A stretch of DNA of 6,771 bases from Prevotella sp. UBA1378 (GCA_002305505.1 DBRC01000072.1:1-6771), one strand, 5' to 3'; shown: positions 1 to 6,543, counted from the first letter of the stretch. Numbers and translations: made by a program. The notes: generated from the sequence alone by a model not told the origin.

Positions 1-2
1 CG

Positions 3-41
3 CCTGCTGCCCACCGCTTGCTTTTAGATTTGCTGAAATGA
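3..41 (+). CDS. Possible C-terminal tail of an upstream gene (partial)
   Basis: The left edge is open in all three plus frames for a few codons. The frame beginning at position 3 reads PAAHRLLLDLLK and then stops with TGA at 39-41. This looks like an amphipathic C-terminal helix, so it could be the end of a gene lying mostly outside the window. The two other frames also end within 55 bases (TAG at 25-27 and TAG at 53-55), so the choice rests only on composition. No function can be assigned. Confidence 0.25.
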   Translation, partial: PAAHRLLLDLLK

Positions 42-138
42 TAACCCAAAGATAGTTATAAATGTGGAAGTTTAATGTGAAGCCGTGTAGCTATCACTGA
101 ATGGTTACCTGCCCATGCTTATTTTGTTAAAAAAGACT

Positions 139-150
139 AATGCCGGCATT
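139..150. repeat. 12-bp perfect palindrome upstream of the tRNA promoter
   Basis: AATGCCGGCATT is a perfect dyad without a spacer, lying 15 bases before the -33 element of the tRNA-Phe promoter. It is too compact to be a hairpin terminator because no loop bases remain, so a protein-binding site is more plausible than an RNA structure. The rest of 42-165 is AT-rich and holds no recognisable gene. Confidence 0.4.
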
Positions 151-165
151 TTCGTGGACAACAGA

Positions 166-197
166 TTGTGGATTACGAATTAAAAGCATTACCTTTG
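166..197 (+). promoter_or_regulatory. Bacteroides-type promoter of tRNA-Phe
   Basis: A TTG at 166-168 serves as the -33 element and TACCTTTG at 190-197 matches the Bacteroides primary-sigma -7 consensus TAnnTTTG, with 21 bases between them. Transcription should start near 203-205, giving a short 5' leader before the mature tRNA at 220. Confidence 0.75.
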
Positions 198-219
198 CAC
201 CCGCAAAAGAGAAACGAAA

Positions 220-292
220 GGTGCCTTAGCTCAGTTGGTAGAGCATCGGACTGAAAATCCGTGTGTCCCCGGTTCGATTCCTGGAGGCACCA
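220..292 (+). tRNA. tRNA-Phe (anticodon GAA)
   Basis: The 73 bases fold as a cloverleaf. The acceptor stem 220-226 pairs perfectly with 285-291, the discriminator is A292, the D stem is GCTC/GAGC (229-232 with 241-244), and the anticodon loop CTGAAAA (251-257) places GAA at 253-255. The T loop is TTCGATT (273-279). The 3' CCA is not encoded and must be added after transcription. Two stem positions do not pair: T246 with T262 at the base of the anticodon stem, and C270 with T282 in the middle of the T stem. The gene is single, with its own promoter upstream and terminator downstream. It would decode UUU and UUC. Confidence 0.97.
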
Positions 293-308
293 CTCCTCCT
301 TTCATTAG

Positions 309-345
309 CCCTGTTCACCGTAAGGTGGCAGGGTTTTCTCTTTTT
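309..345 (+). terminator. Intrinsic terminator of tRNA-Phe
   Basis: CCCTG at 309-313 pairs with CAGGG at 329-333, and an inner CACC (316-319) pairs with GGTG (324-327) around a GTAA loop. The hairpin is followed by a T-rich run TTTTCTCTTTTT at 334-345. It lies 16 bases after the tRNA, as expected for a single-gene transcript. Confidence 0.9.
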
Positions 346-434
346 AAGCCTCTCCTCTCCCCCCTTCCCACGCTTTGTATCTTCCCCCGATTAAAAACCA
401 AAAGATAATTCTTAGCGAAAATAAAAGCAATCTG

Positions 435-466
435 TTTGGTTATCAACGGGAAATATGCTATCTTTG
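435..466 (+). promoter_or_regulatory. Canonical Bacteroides promoter of the regulator-coaW unit
   Basis: TTTG at 435-438 and TATCTTTG at 459-466 match the -33 and -7 consensus elements with 20 bases between them. Transcription should start near 472. The in-frame ATG at 455 lies inside this promoter, upstream of the transcription start, so it cannot be the translation start of the gene that follows. An inverted pair AACCAAA (396-402) and TTTGGTT (435-441) overlaps the -33 element. The stretch 346-395 upstream is C/T-rich and shows nothing else. Confidence 0.85.
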
Positions 467-471
467 CCATT

Positions 472-518
472 TGAAACCCTACGCATTAAAATACGAGCAA
501 ATATGAAACCCTACGCAT
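472..518 (+). repeat. 15-bp direct repeat spanning transcription start and start codon
   Basis: TGAAACCCTACGCAT occurs at 472-486 and again at 504-518, a period of 32 bases or about three helical turns. The first copy begins at the predicted transcription start and the second overlaps the ATG of the regulator. Regulators of the OmpR/PhoB class often bind direct repeats on one face of the helix, so this may be the regulator's own operator. An alternative is a partial duplication of the gene's 5' end. Confidence 0.7.
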
Positions 519-1192
519 CCATCATCGTGTTCCTGTTATTGGTGCTTTCATCAAGTGTGGCAAGCATCGGCAGCTATTGTGCCACAGAGAAACAAATCGC
601 ATACGACCTGAATCAGGCGCTCGCGTTGACATTGGCAGAAAAGCGCGATAACGTCATCACGCCCGATACAATCCGCATATTCAACAACCATCTGCAACTG
701 GCAGCACTGCGCGGAAAAGCCGTGATCTCGGTAGCGGCCAGGCAAAAAGACTTCCGCTGCTATGCCCATTGTTCAGCGGCGACCATCTTCGGCATCAGCG
801 ACCAACGGCTGCCGATGGCACTGGTTTCGCTTGCAATGCTATGGGGAATGATGTCAACACTTTACTTCCGCCGTCGCAGTACGACTGGAAATAACGTGCA
901 AAGCTACGGCGGACTGATATTCTGTGCGGCAGACAGCCGGTTTTATAACAAGCACCGCGAACACGTGAAACTGACGCCGATGCAGCAGCAACTGATGGAA
1001 ATGTTCTTCCGCTCGCCGGCATACGTGCTGACCAAGCAAGAGATATGCGATGCACTATGGCCAAAGAAAGAGGATGCCAGCGACACGCTCTACACACTGA
1101 TACGCCGCCTGAAACCCATCATTGAGGCAAACAGCAATTTGCACATTGAGGCCGACCGCGGACGGGCTTACGAACTGAAAAACAAGGCATAG
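503..1192 (+). CDS. Membrane-anchored winged-helix transcriptional regulator
   Basis: This 229-residue protein is probably a one-component inner-membrane sensor that binds DNA in the cytoplasm. A short basic N-terminus leads into a hydrophobic helix (about 5-24). A region of about 80 residues, probably periplasmic (25-102), carries Cys26, Cys86 and Cys90, the last two in CYAHC. A second hydrophobic helix (103-122) is followed by RRR at 123-125, fitting a cytoplasmic C-terminus. Residues 155-226 resemble the OmpR/PhoB C-terminal winged helix: a KLTPMQQQLME helix, V..KQEICDALWP, a recognition helix around TLYTLIRRLKPI, and IEADRGRAYEL for the wing. There is no receiver domain, so no partner kinase is needed. 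The start at 503 is chosen because the in-frame ATG at 455 lies in the promoter. coaW follows 34 bases later, probably in the same transcript. The ligand and target genes are unknown. Confidence 0.85.
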   Translation: MKPYASIIVFLLLVLSSSVASIGSYCATEKQIAYDLNQALALTLAEKRDNVITPDTIRIFNNHLQLAALRGKAVISVAARQKDFRCYAHCSAATIFGISDQRLPMALVSLAMLWGMMSTLYFRRRSTTGNNVQSYGGLIFCAADSRFYNKHREHVKLTPMQQQLMEMFFRSPAYVLTKQEICDALWPKKEDASDTLYTLIRRLKPIIEANSNLHIEADRGRAYELKNKA

Positions 1193-1194
1193 AC

Positions 1195-1211
1195 GCCTGC
1201 CGAAAGCAGGC
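1195..1211 (+). other. Small hairpin between regulator and pantothenate kinase
   Basis: GCCTGC (1195-1200) and GCAGGC (1206-1211) form a perfect 6-bp GC-rich stem with a CGAAA loop in the 34-base gap before the kinase start codon. No T run follows, so it is not an ordinary intrinsic terminator. It may tune mRNA stability or translation of the second gene, since it ends 15 bases before the ATG at 1227. This role is inference. Confidence 0.5.
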
Positions 1212-1226
1212 ATAACACAGAAAGAC

Positions 1227-2048
1227 ATGAAGACAATAATCGGCATCGACGTAGGCATCAGTACAACAAAAATTGTTGGACTGAGGGATGGGAAAATCGT
1301 GTCACCCATCCGGATAACAGCAGCCGACCCGATAACATCGCTCTATGGCGCTTTTGGTAAATACCTGTACGACAACGGCATCCACCTGCAGGATGTGGAG
1401 CGCGTAATGCTGACCGGCGTGGGCAGCGCCTATATCGAACAACCCATCTACGGTCTGCCGACCGATAAAGCCGAAGAGTTTCTTGCCGACGGACTGGGGG
1501 CACGCTACGAGTCGCGCCTCGACCGCACTATCGTGGTGAGCATGGGCACGGGCACCTCGTTCGTAAAATGCGACGGCGATGACATGAAGCACATCGGCGG
1601 CATCGGCATCGGCGGCGGCACCTTGCAAGGGCTCTCGCGCCTCTTGCTTAACACAAGCGATATCAAGCAAGTGGCCCGATTGGCGATGCACGGCAATATA
1701 TCGAACATCAACCTGCTTATCGGAGATATCAGTGCACGTCCGCTACCGGGGCTGCCGATGGACGCTACCGCCTCGATTTTTGCCCGTGCCCACAGCAACG
1801 CGCCGCAGGAAGACATTGCCGCCGGCCTCATCAGTCTGGTGCTGCAGAGCATCGGTTCGGCTTCGGTGCTGGCTGCGCTCGGCAGCGGCATACGCGACTT
1901 CGTACTGATAGGCAACCTTACGCTGCTCCCCCAATGCAAGGAGATTTTCCCTGCTCTCGAGAAACTTTACAACATCCGTTTCCATATCCCGAAAAACTCC
2001 GAGTTCTGCACCGCCATTGGTGCCGCCCTCTCATACAATAAAACCTGA
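1227..2048 (+). CDS. coaW: Type II pantothenate kinase
   Basis: The 273-residue protein should phosphorylate pantothenate with ATP to 4'-phosphopantothenate, the first step of coenzyme A synthesis, in the cytosol. Its length and layout match bacterial type II kinases such as Staphylococcus aureus CoaW. The ASKHA-fold phosphate loop GIDVGISTTKIV is at 6-17 with Asp8. Glu84 in KAEEF aligns with the catalytic Glu of the family, VSMGTGTSF (104-112) is the second phosphate-binding motif, and GGIGIGGGTLQGLS (124-137) is the family glycine-rich signature. VLIGN (226-230) and the C-terminal FCTAIGAAL (260-268) complete the fold. The residue before that glycine motif is His122-Ile, where the S. aureus and human enzymes have Arg-Val. 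The ATG has only a weak upstream AGAAAG as a ribosome site, normal for Bacteroidales. It is transcribed with the upstream regulator unless an unseen internal promoter exists. Confidence 0.93.
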   Translation: MKTIIGIDVGISTTKIVGLRDGKIVSPIRITAADPITSLYGAFGKYLYDNGIHLQDVERVMLTGVGSAYIEQPIYGLPTDKAEEFLADGLGARYESRLDRTIVVSMGTGTSFVKCDGDDMKHIGGIGIGGGTLQGLSRLLLNTSDIKQVARLAMHGNISNINLLIGDISARPLPGLPMDATASIFARAHSNAPQEDIAAGLISLVLQSIGSASVLAALGSGIRDFVLIGNLTLLPQCKEIFPALEKLYNIRFHIPKNSEFCTAIGAALSYNKT

Positions 2049-2058
2049 AAAGAGGCCA

Positions 2059-2099
2059 TCCCCGTTCCTGGAGAATGCATATTCTGCCAAGAACGGGGA
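2059..2099. terminator. Bidirectional terminator between convergent genes
   Basis: TCCCCGTTC (2059-2067) pairs perfectly with GAACGGGGA (2091-2099). The inner TGG/CCA and AGAAT/ATTCT arms close on a GCAT loop, giving a long, nearly continuous stem. It begins 11 bases after the coaW stop and ends 23 bases from the lipoprotein stop. On the plus strand T-rich sequence comes later (TTTTTT around 2118-2123). On the minus strand the hairpin is followed by CTCTTTTCAGGTTTT. It plausibly ends both transcripts. Confidence 0.8.
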
Positions 2100-2121
2100 C
2101 GGTTCATTTCCGGAATGTTTT

Positions 2122-3651
2122 TTAATATTCCGTGTTTTCCGGATCGAAGTTGGTCCAACCGCTCAACCAGTCATCCCCTGCCGCAAAAGCACCTATATAG
2201 CTTACTTGCTTAAACCATCCGTCAAGCCCCACGAACGATGCGGCATTAAGCACGGGGCTCGCTGCTCCGGGGAAGTAGCCATTAGTGAGCAGCAGGTCGC
2301 CCCCCCCTGTATAGACTTTGTTGCCGCTCTGTGCCTGAAAGAACGTGGAAGAGAAACTCGGTTTAGATTTATCGTAAACCGGCTGTAAACTGGCGTCGTA
2401 CCCTGTTACAAGCACATCTTCAAAGCATTTGTTCGCATCCGAGCCTATCACATCCATTCCGGCAAACCATGTATTCCGCACATTCAGTTTTCCTTCGGCG
2501 GCAGCTCCCTGCGTATCGCCTTTCTGATTATCAAGTATCAGCCCAATAGGATAACCGATGGCTATCGAGTTGTAACAGCTTAAGCGCGAGTTGCGGCGGA
2601 CTTGCATGGCCGATTGGAACTTCCCGAGTGCAGATCCGTTGTTGGGATTCATCGTTCCGCCGTTGATGTAGTCGGAAGTATTGCTGAAGGCAGCATCCGT
2701 CTTGGGGCCTACGAATGTAATGTTGGAAAAAGCAGGCGAGGTATATGGGATGACCGAGGAGCCATCGGCGCAGTTGTCGCTTTCAAACCCGTTGCTCATT
2801 GAAGTGTCGGCCAACCTTCCGTCGCGCACTACGAGCCCGAACTGCACCTTACCCGAGTATCCGTTGTCCGTATCAAAGTCATCGTCCCATCCATGATAAG
2901 CCACCAGGTACTTTGCATTTACATTTCCGCCGAACCACTCGTACGAGTCGTCGTTACTGTAACTCACCTGTATGTGGTCGATTTGTGTACCACTGCCAAC
3001 CGAACCGAGTGTCAGTCCGTTGATTTCCTTGTCTTTCTGGAAAGGGTACCCGGCAAACTCGATGCGTACGTAACTCAGCACTCCCGAATTATCTGCGTCG
3101 TCATTGCCGCCGTGCTTGGTGCGCGGTCCACCTTCTATCTGCATTTCCTGTTGGTTGTTGTTCGCTTTACCGCAGATAATTATGCCGCCCCAGTCGCCCG
3201 GTTTCCGGTTGCCTTTGGCCAGTTCGCTCGTAAACACAATAGGCTGTGAGGCTGTCCCCTGAGCTATCAGTTTGCCGCCGCGTTCCACGATAAGTGCGGC
3301 CTTGGTTTCCTTGTCACCCTTGATTACCGTCCCCGGTTCGATGGTCAACTGAGCCCCTTCGCCGATATATACCCATCCTTTCAGCAGATAGATGCCTTTC
3401 TTCAGTGTCTGTTTGCCTTTGAACACAAACTCTTGGTCGCCGTTTCCAATTTCCTTTCCTCCGGCATTTTCTTTCCCGTTGTCAAAAAGCAGATGGTCGC
3501 AAGCCTTCAATCCCCCGTCAACTGTCCACACATAAGTTTCGCCACCAGCCGTACCACCATTGTCCGCATCGTCGTTACTGCTGCAACCGGCCATTGCCGC
3601 TGCCAACATCAAGATGCAGAAGCATCCTGTCATTTTTTTACTGTTCATCAT
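2122..3651 (-). CDS. Probable surface-exposed beta-helix lipoprotein paired with the TonB receptor
   Basis: With the start at 3651 the protein has 509 residues. A lipoprotein signal peptide (Lys5-Lys6, hydrophobic 11-21) ends in a lipobox AMAGC with Cys23. The next residues, SSNDDADN, are acidic and resemble the Bacteroidetes lipoprotein export signal that sends lipoproteins to the cell surface. From about 80 to 440 the sequence shows turn-rich short beta strands, for example LTIEPGTVIKG, AALIVERGGKLIAQGT and GDWGGIIICGKA, typical of a right-handed parallel beta-helix. DDDFDTDNGYSG (256-267) resembles a calcium-binding loop. I recognise no enzyme active site and no SusD features. The frame is open to an ATG at 3672, immediately after the receptor's stop, but the ATGs at 3651 and 3648 give a more normal signal peptide. 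It is almost certainly co-transcribed with the receptor and probably captures its substrate. Substrate unknown. Confidence 0.85.
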   Translation of the reverse strand: MMNSKKMTGCFCILMLAAAMAGCSSNDDADNGGTAGGETYVWTVDGGLKACDHLLFDNGKENAGGKEIGNGDQEFVFKGKQTLKKGIYLLKGWVYIGEGAQLTIEPGTVIKGDKETKAALIVERGGKLIAQGTASQPIVFTSELAKGNRKPGDWGGIIICGKANNNQQEMQIEGGPRTKHGGNDDADNSGVLSYVRIEFAGYPFQKDKEINGLTLGSVGSGTQIDHIQVSYSNDDSYEWFGGNVNAKYLVAYHGWDDDFDTDNGYSGKVQFGLVVRDGRLADTSMSNGFESDNCADGSSVIPYTSPAFSNITFVGPKTDAAFSNTSDYINGGTMNPNNGSALGKFQSAMQVRRNSRLSCYNSIAIGYPIGLILDNQKGDTQGAAAEGKLNVRNTWFAGMDVIGSDANKCFEDVLVTGYDASLQPVYDKSKPSFSSTFFQAQSGNKVYTGGGDLLLTNGYFPGAASPVLNAASFVGLDGWFKQVSYIGAFAAGDDWLSGWTNFDPENTEY

Positions 3652-3672
3652 TTCTAACATTAAATTAAACAT

Positions 3673-6510
3673 TCAGAATTTGTATATCATGTTAAATCCT
3701 ATATTCCGCCCGGGCCGATAGCAGCGGGTTATTTGTTCCACCTCTTTAGATGTCCCGTCGGCCTTTGTAACATCAGCAAACTGCTTGTAATACACTTTCT
3801 CCGCCAGCAAGTCGCGCACCGAGAGACGCAGTTCCCAACTGCTGCCTATTTTTTTCGACACCGTAAGGTCGATGACGTTGCGAGGCATCTCGTAACTGTC
3901 CGGAATGCGGGCATTCTCGTCGTTTCCGGTAGTCCCTTCACTGCGTCCCACGCCGATGATACGCTTACCTATCCGGTTATAAAGCAGGGATGCCTGCAGC
4001 TTTTTCGCCTCGTCTTTATAGAACAAACCGGTATTAATGAGATACGGCGATTGCCCTTGCATCGGCCGGTTCTCCTCTTTCGAACCTTTCTCAAACTCTA
4101 CCCTGCTCCTGATGAGTGCACCGTTGAACGACCAACTGAGAGCAGGAAGGCCGATGAAATCGAGCGACTTGCGGATATCCAGTTCCAGCCCATAGCTGCC
4201 GGCACTCTCGGCATTCTTGTACGAATAGATGAGGTCGGTGCCGCCGGCCACGGTATAAGTCCATTCAATAGGCGAATCGAAATGCTTGTAGAACGCGGCC
4301 AAGGATATTTGTTCACCTTTAGATGGATAATACTCATAGCGCAGGTCAACATTCTGTATGTAACAGTTTTTCAGTTCAGTGTTACCTTGTACGCTTGATG
4401 CCAAGTCGAAATCGTAATAGACGGAGGAGGACACCTCACGGAATTCCGGCCGGTTCACGCTTTTCCCGTACGAGAACCGCAACTGGTGCTGTTCGGTGAG
4501 TTTATATGCCGCATTCAGCGAAGGGAACAAGTCGGTGCTACGGTAATGGCGGCTGACCTCGCTTTTTTCGTAATCGCGGGTATTGGACACCAATTCCATG
4601 TCGTTATGTTCAATGCGGACACCGGCATAGACATTCAGTTTCCCAAGAGGAAGAGATGCTGCCGCGTATCCCGCTCCGGCCGTGTTGTGCCCCCTGTAGT
4701 TGTTTCTCCACTGCACCTGTTCCAGCAAATAAAGTTTGTCTGCGCCGAAATTGGCCTCATCGCTGAGCAACTCAGGAAGATCTGCATGACGGAAACCGGC
4801 CGGCATGTTATTGCCCGAGACATCCCAGTTATATATGAATTCGCGCGTCATATACTCACGTGTGCGGTATTCGGCATAGGCTCCCATCTTCAGGGACGGC
4901 TTCCATGCCCCAAACTTCAATCCATACTTCCCGTTCACGTTTGCCGAGAAGATGTGTTCGTCGAGCTGTGTCCACTCACGCGATACGTCGTTGCCCGTGC
5001 TCAAGGCATATACTCCTGTTTCGATAGCATCGTCAATGAGATACCGGCGTCGGTCGGGCAGGTAACGGTTGGCATACGCATACCCGGTGCTCCAGTCGAG
5101 CTCTCCGTTGCCCATGGTATGTTTACCGGTAAGCTGGGTGTTATAGGTTGTGCGGCTTCGGTAATAATATTCGGCCGACCTTTCCAGATTGGCCTGTGCC
5201 GATATGCCTTCCCTCCAGGTATAACGGCTGTTGCCCAGCTGATTGAAAATGTTTTTCAGCTGGTACTTGTTGTTGCCGTTTCCGGAAAGGAAAGTGAAAT
5301 TGAGCATTGCCCCCACCCTTACATTATGATTATACTGGTCGTCTACAGAGTAGCGCAGGTAATTCGAGCGGTCGTTCTGTGCATCATACACCCCGAAAAG
5401 GTTGTTCTGCATGCCTTCGCACGTACGGTATTCGTTGGCATAGTTCAGTGCTGCAATCATGCCCGCGCGGTAGGAGCCCAGCATCCAGCGGCGTGTCATT
5501 GTAGCCGATAATTTCAAGTCGCCGATTGGCCGCCTTGTTTTTATGGACCAGTCGTTATTAAAATCATTTGTAGACAAGTCGGTGCCGTTTCCTGCGATGG
5601 GGTTCAGTGTGCTATGGATTCCGCCCCTCAACGAACGCAGGCCGCCATCGAAGCCAAGGAAATCGGTCGATGAGCCACTCGAATATGCGAATCTCTTGAA
5701 AGCCGACACATCGTTCCAGCTGCTTCCGGCCGACACTTCGAATGCATTTTCGGATGGTATTTCTTTCGTATCAACGATAATAAAGCCTCCGCTATAGTCG
5801 GCCGGGTATTCCGCGGCCGGTGCCTTAACTACCGTAAGGCGGTCAATCTGCGAACTCGGGATGACATCGAACGAGAATGCACGTGCGTCGGCCTCACTGC
5901 TCGGTACAGCTCCTCCGTTCACCCATACGTTGTTGTAGCGCTGTGACAGCCCCCGCACCATCACGAACTTATCCTCGATGAGGCCCACCCCCGGTACACG
6001 GCGTATCACCTCACCGGCATTGGAATCCTGTGTCTTGCTTATCTCCTGTGCCGACACATTGTTCACGATAACCTCGCTGTTCTTCACCTGCTGTATGGCG
6101 GCAGCTTCCGTATTGCCCCTCAGCAGCCGCGTCACCACGACACCTTGCAGCTGATGTTCGGTGCTACTCATCTCTATTGTCATCCTGTCTTCCGCCGTTG
6201 CAGCTTTCGGTTGCACTCCGCCGACCGTCTGCCCCTTGTATCCTATATACTTTATATATAAGGTATACGGTTTCCACTGCAATCCATTCAGTACGAAACA
6301 CCCGTCGGCATCGGTAACAGTCTTCTCTGCCGTCCCTCCTACTTCCACTACTGCCCCGATCAGCGGCTCCCGGTTTTCCCCGTCGATTACGCGCCCCTTT
6401 ATTGTTTGAGCCATTGCGCTGGCGGTTGTCAACATTGAAAGCAACAAGACGGCCATTCCCCGTTCTTTTGTGCCTGAAAATACTTCGTTCACCTTTTTCA
6501 TTCGTTTCAT
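3673..6510 (-). CDS. TonB-dependent outer-membrane receptor
   Basis: This 945-residue protein should import a bound ligand through the outer membrane using TonB-ExbBD energy. A Sec signal peptide (KRMKK start, hydrophobic 19-33) is cleaved after AMA at 34. Residues 36-115 form a carboxypeptidase-regulatory-like domain (TIKGRVIDGENREPLIGA). The plug spans about 130-250, with VRGLSQRYNNVWVNGG, FSFDVIPSSQIDRLTVVKAP and a DYSGGFIIVDTK end. The remainder is a beta-barrel with the usual YGKSVNRPEF motif and a terminal IYKF. The plug's FDVIPSSQID motif resembles TonB receptors of the Xanthomonas/Caulobacter type rather than SusC, and no susD follows. The longer frame opens at a TTG (6546) that lies inside the -7 element, so 6510 is chosen; an ATG at 6501 is an alternative. 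It is the first gene of a two-gene operon; the lipoprotein follows within 0-21 bases. Ligand not identifiable. Confidence 0.93.
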   Translation of the reverse strand: MKRMKKVNEVFSGTKERGMAVLLLSMLTTASAMAQTIKGRVIDGENREPLIGAVVEVGGTAEKTVTDADGCFVLNGLQWKPYTLYIKYIGYKGQTVGGVQPKAATAEDRMTIEMSSTEHQLQGVVVTRLLRGNTEAAAIQQVKNSEVIVNNVSAQEISKTQDSNAGEVIRRVPGVGLIEDKFVMVRGLSQRYNNVWVNGGAVPSSEADARAFSFDVIPSSQIDRLTVVKAPAAEYPADYSGGFIIVDTKEIPSENAFEVSAGSSWNDVSAFKRFAYSSGSSTDFLGFDGGLRSLRGGIHSTLNPIAGNGTDLSTNDFNNDWSIKTRRPIGDLKLSATMTRRWMLGSYRAGMIAALNYANEYRTCEGMQNNLFGVYDAQNDRSNYLRYSVDDQYNHNVRVGAMLNFTFLSGNGNNKYQLKNIFNQLGNSRYTWREGISAQANLERSAEYYYRSRTTYNTQLTGKHTMGNGELDWSTGYAYANRYLPDRRRYLIDDAIETGVYALSTGNDVSREWTQLDEHIFSANVNGKYGLKFGAWKPSLKMGAYAEYRTREYMTREFIYNWDVSGNNMPAGFRHADLPELLSDEANFGADKLYLLEQVQWRNNYRGHNTAGAGYAAASLPLGKLNVYAGVRIEHNDMELVSNTRDYEKSEVSRHYRSTDLFPSLNAAYKLTEQHQLRFSYGKSVNRPEFREVSSSVYYDFDLASSVQGNTELKNCYIQNVDLRYEYYPSKGEQISLAAFYKHFDSPIEWTYTVAGGTDLIYSYKNAESAGSYGLELDIRKSLDFIGLPALSWSFNGALIRSRVEFEKGSKEENRPMQGQSPYLINTGLFYKDEAKKLQASLLYNRIGKRIIGVGRSEGTTGNDENARIPDSYEMPRNVIDLTVSKKIGSSWELRLSVRDLLAEKVYYKQFADVTKADGTSKEVEQITRCYRPGRNIGFNMIYKF

Positions 6511-6543
6511 TTCTTCTGTTTCATTCTCATTTGATTTCGAGTG

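Noticed and set aside
396..441. Inverted repeat AACCAAA / TTTGGTT overlapping the regulator's -33 element
   Set aside because: Seven bases with a 32-base spacer in AT-rich DNA is close to chance. It is mentioned in the promoter entry but not claimed as an operator.
2111..2131. GGAAT...ATTCC hairpin with a T-rich loop at the lipoprotein stop
   Set aside because: The stem is only five AT-containing pairs with a 10-base loop inside a T run. The adjacent long hairpin explains termination better.
2017..2388. Plus-strand open frame of 123 codons at the 3' side of coaW
   Set aside because: It overlaps the coaW end, runs through the terminator hairpin and lies antisense to the lipoprotein gene, with no signal, motif or plausible composition.
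3733..4398. Plus-strand open frame of 221 codons antisense to the receptor's C-terminal region
   Set aside because: Shadow of the receptor coding sequence, with no independent support.
4486..5511. Plus-strand open frame of 341 codons antisense to the TonB receptor
   Set aside because: The opposite strand encodes an unmistakable receptor with plug and barrel motifs. This frame has no recognisable domain, promoter or ribosome site and is a codon-bias shadow.
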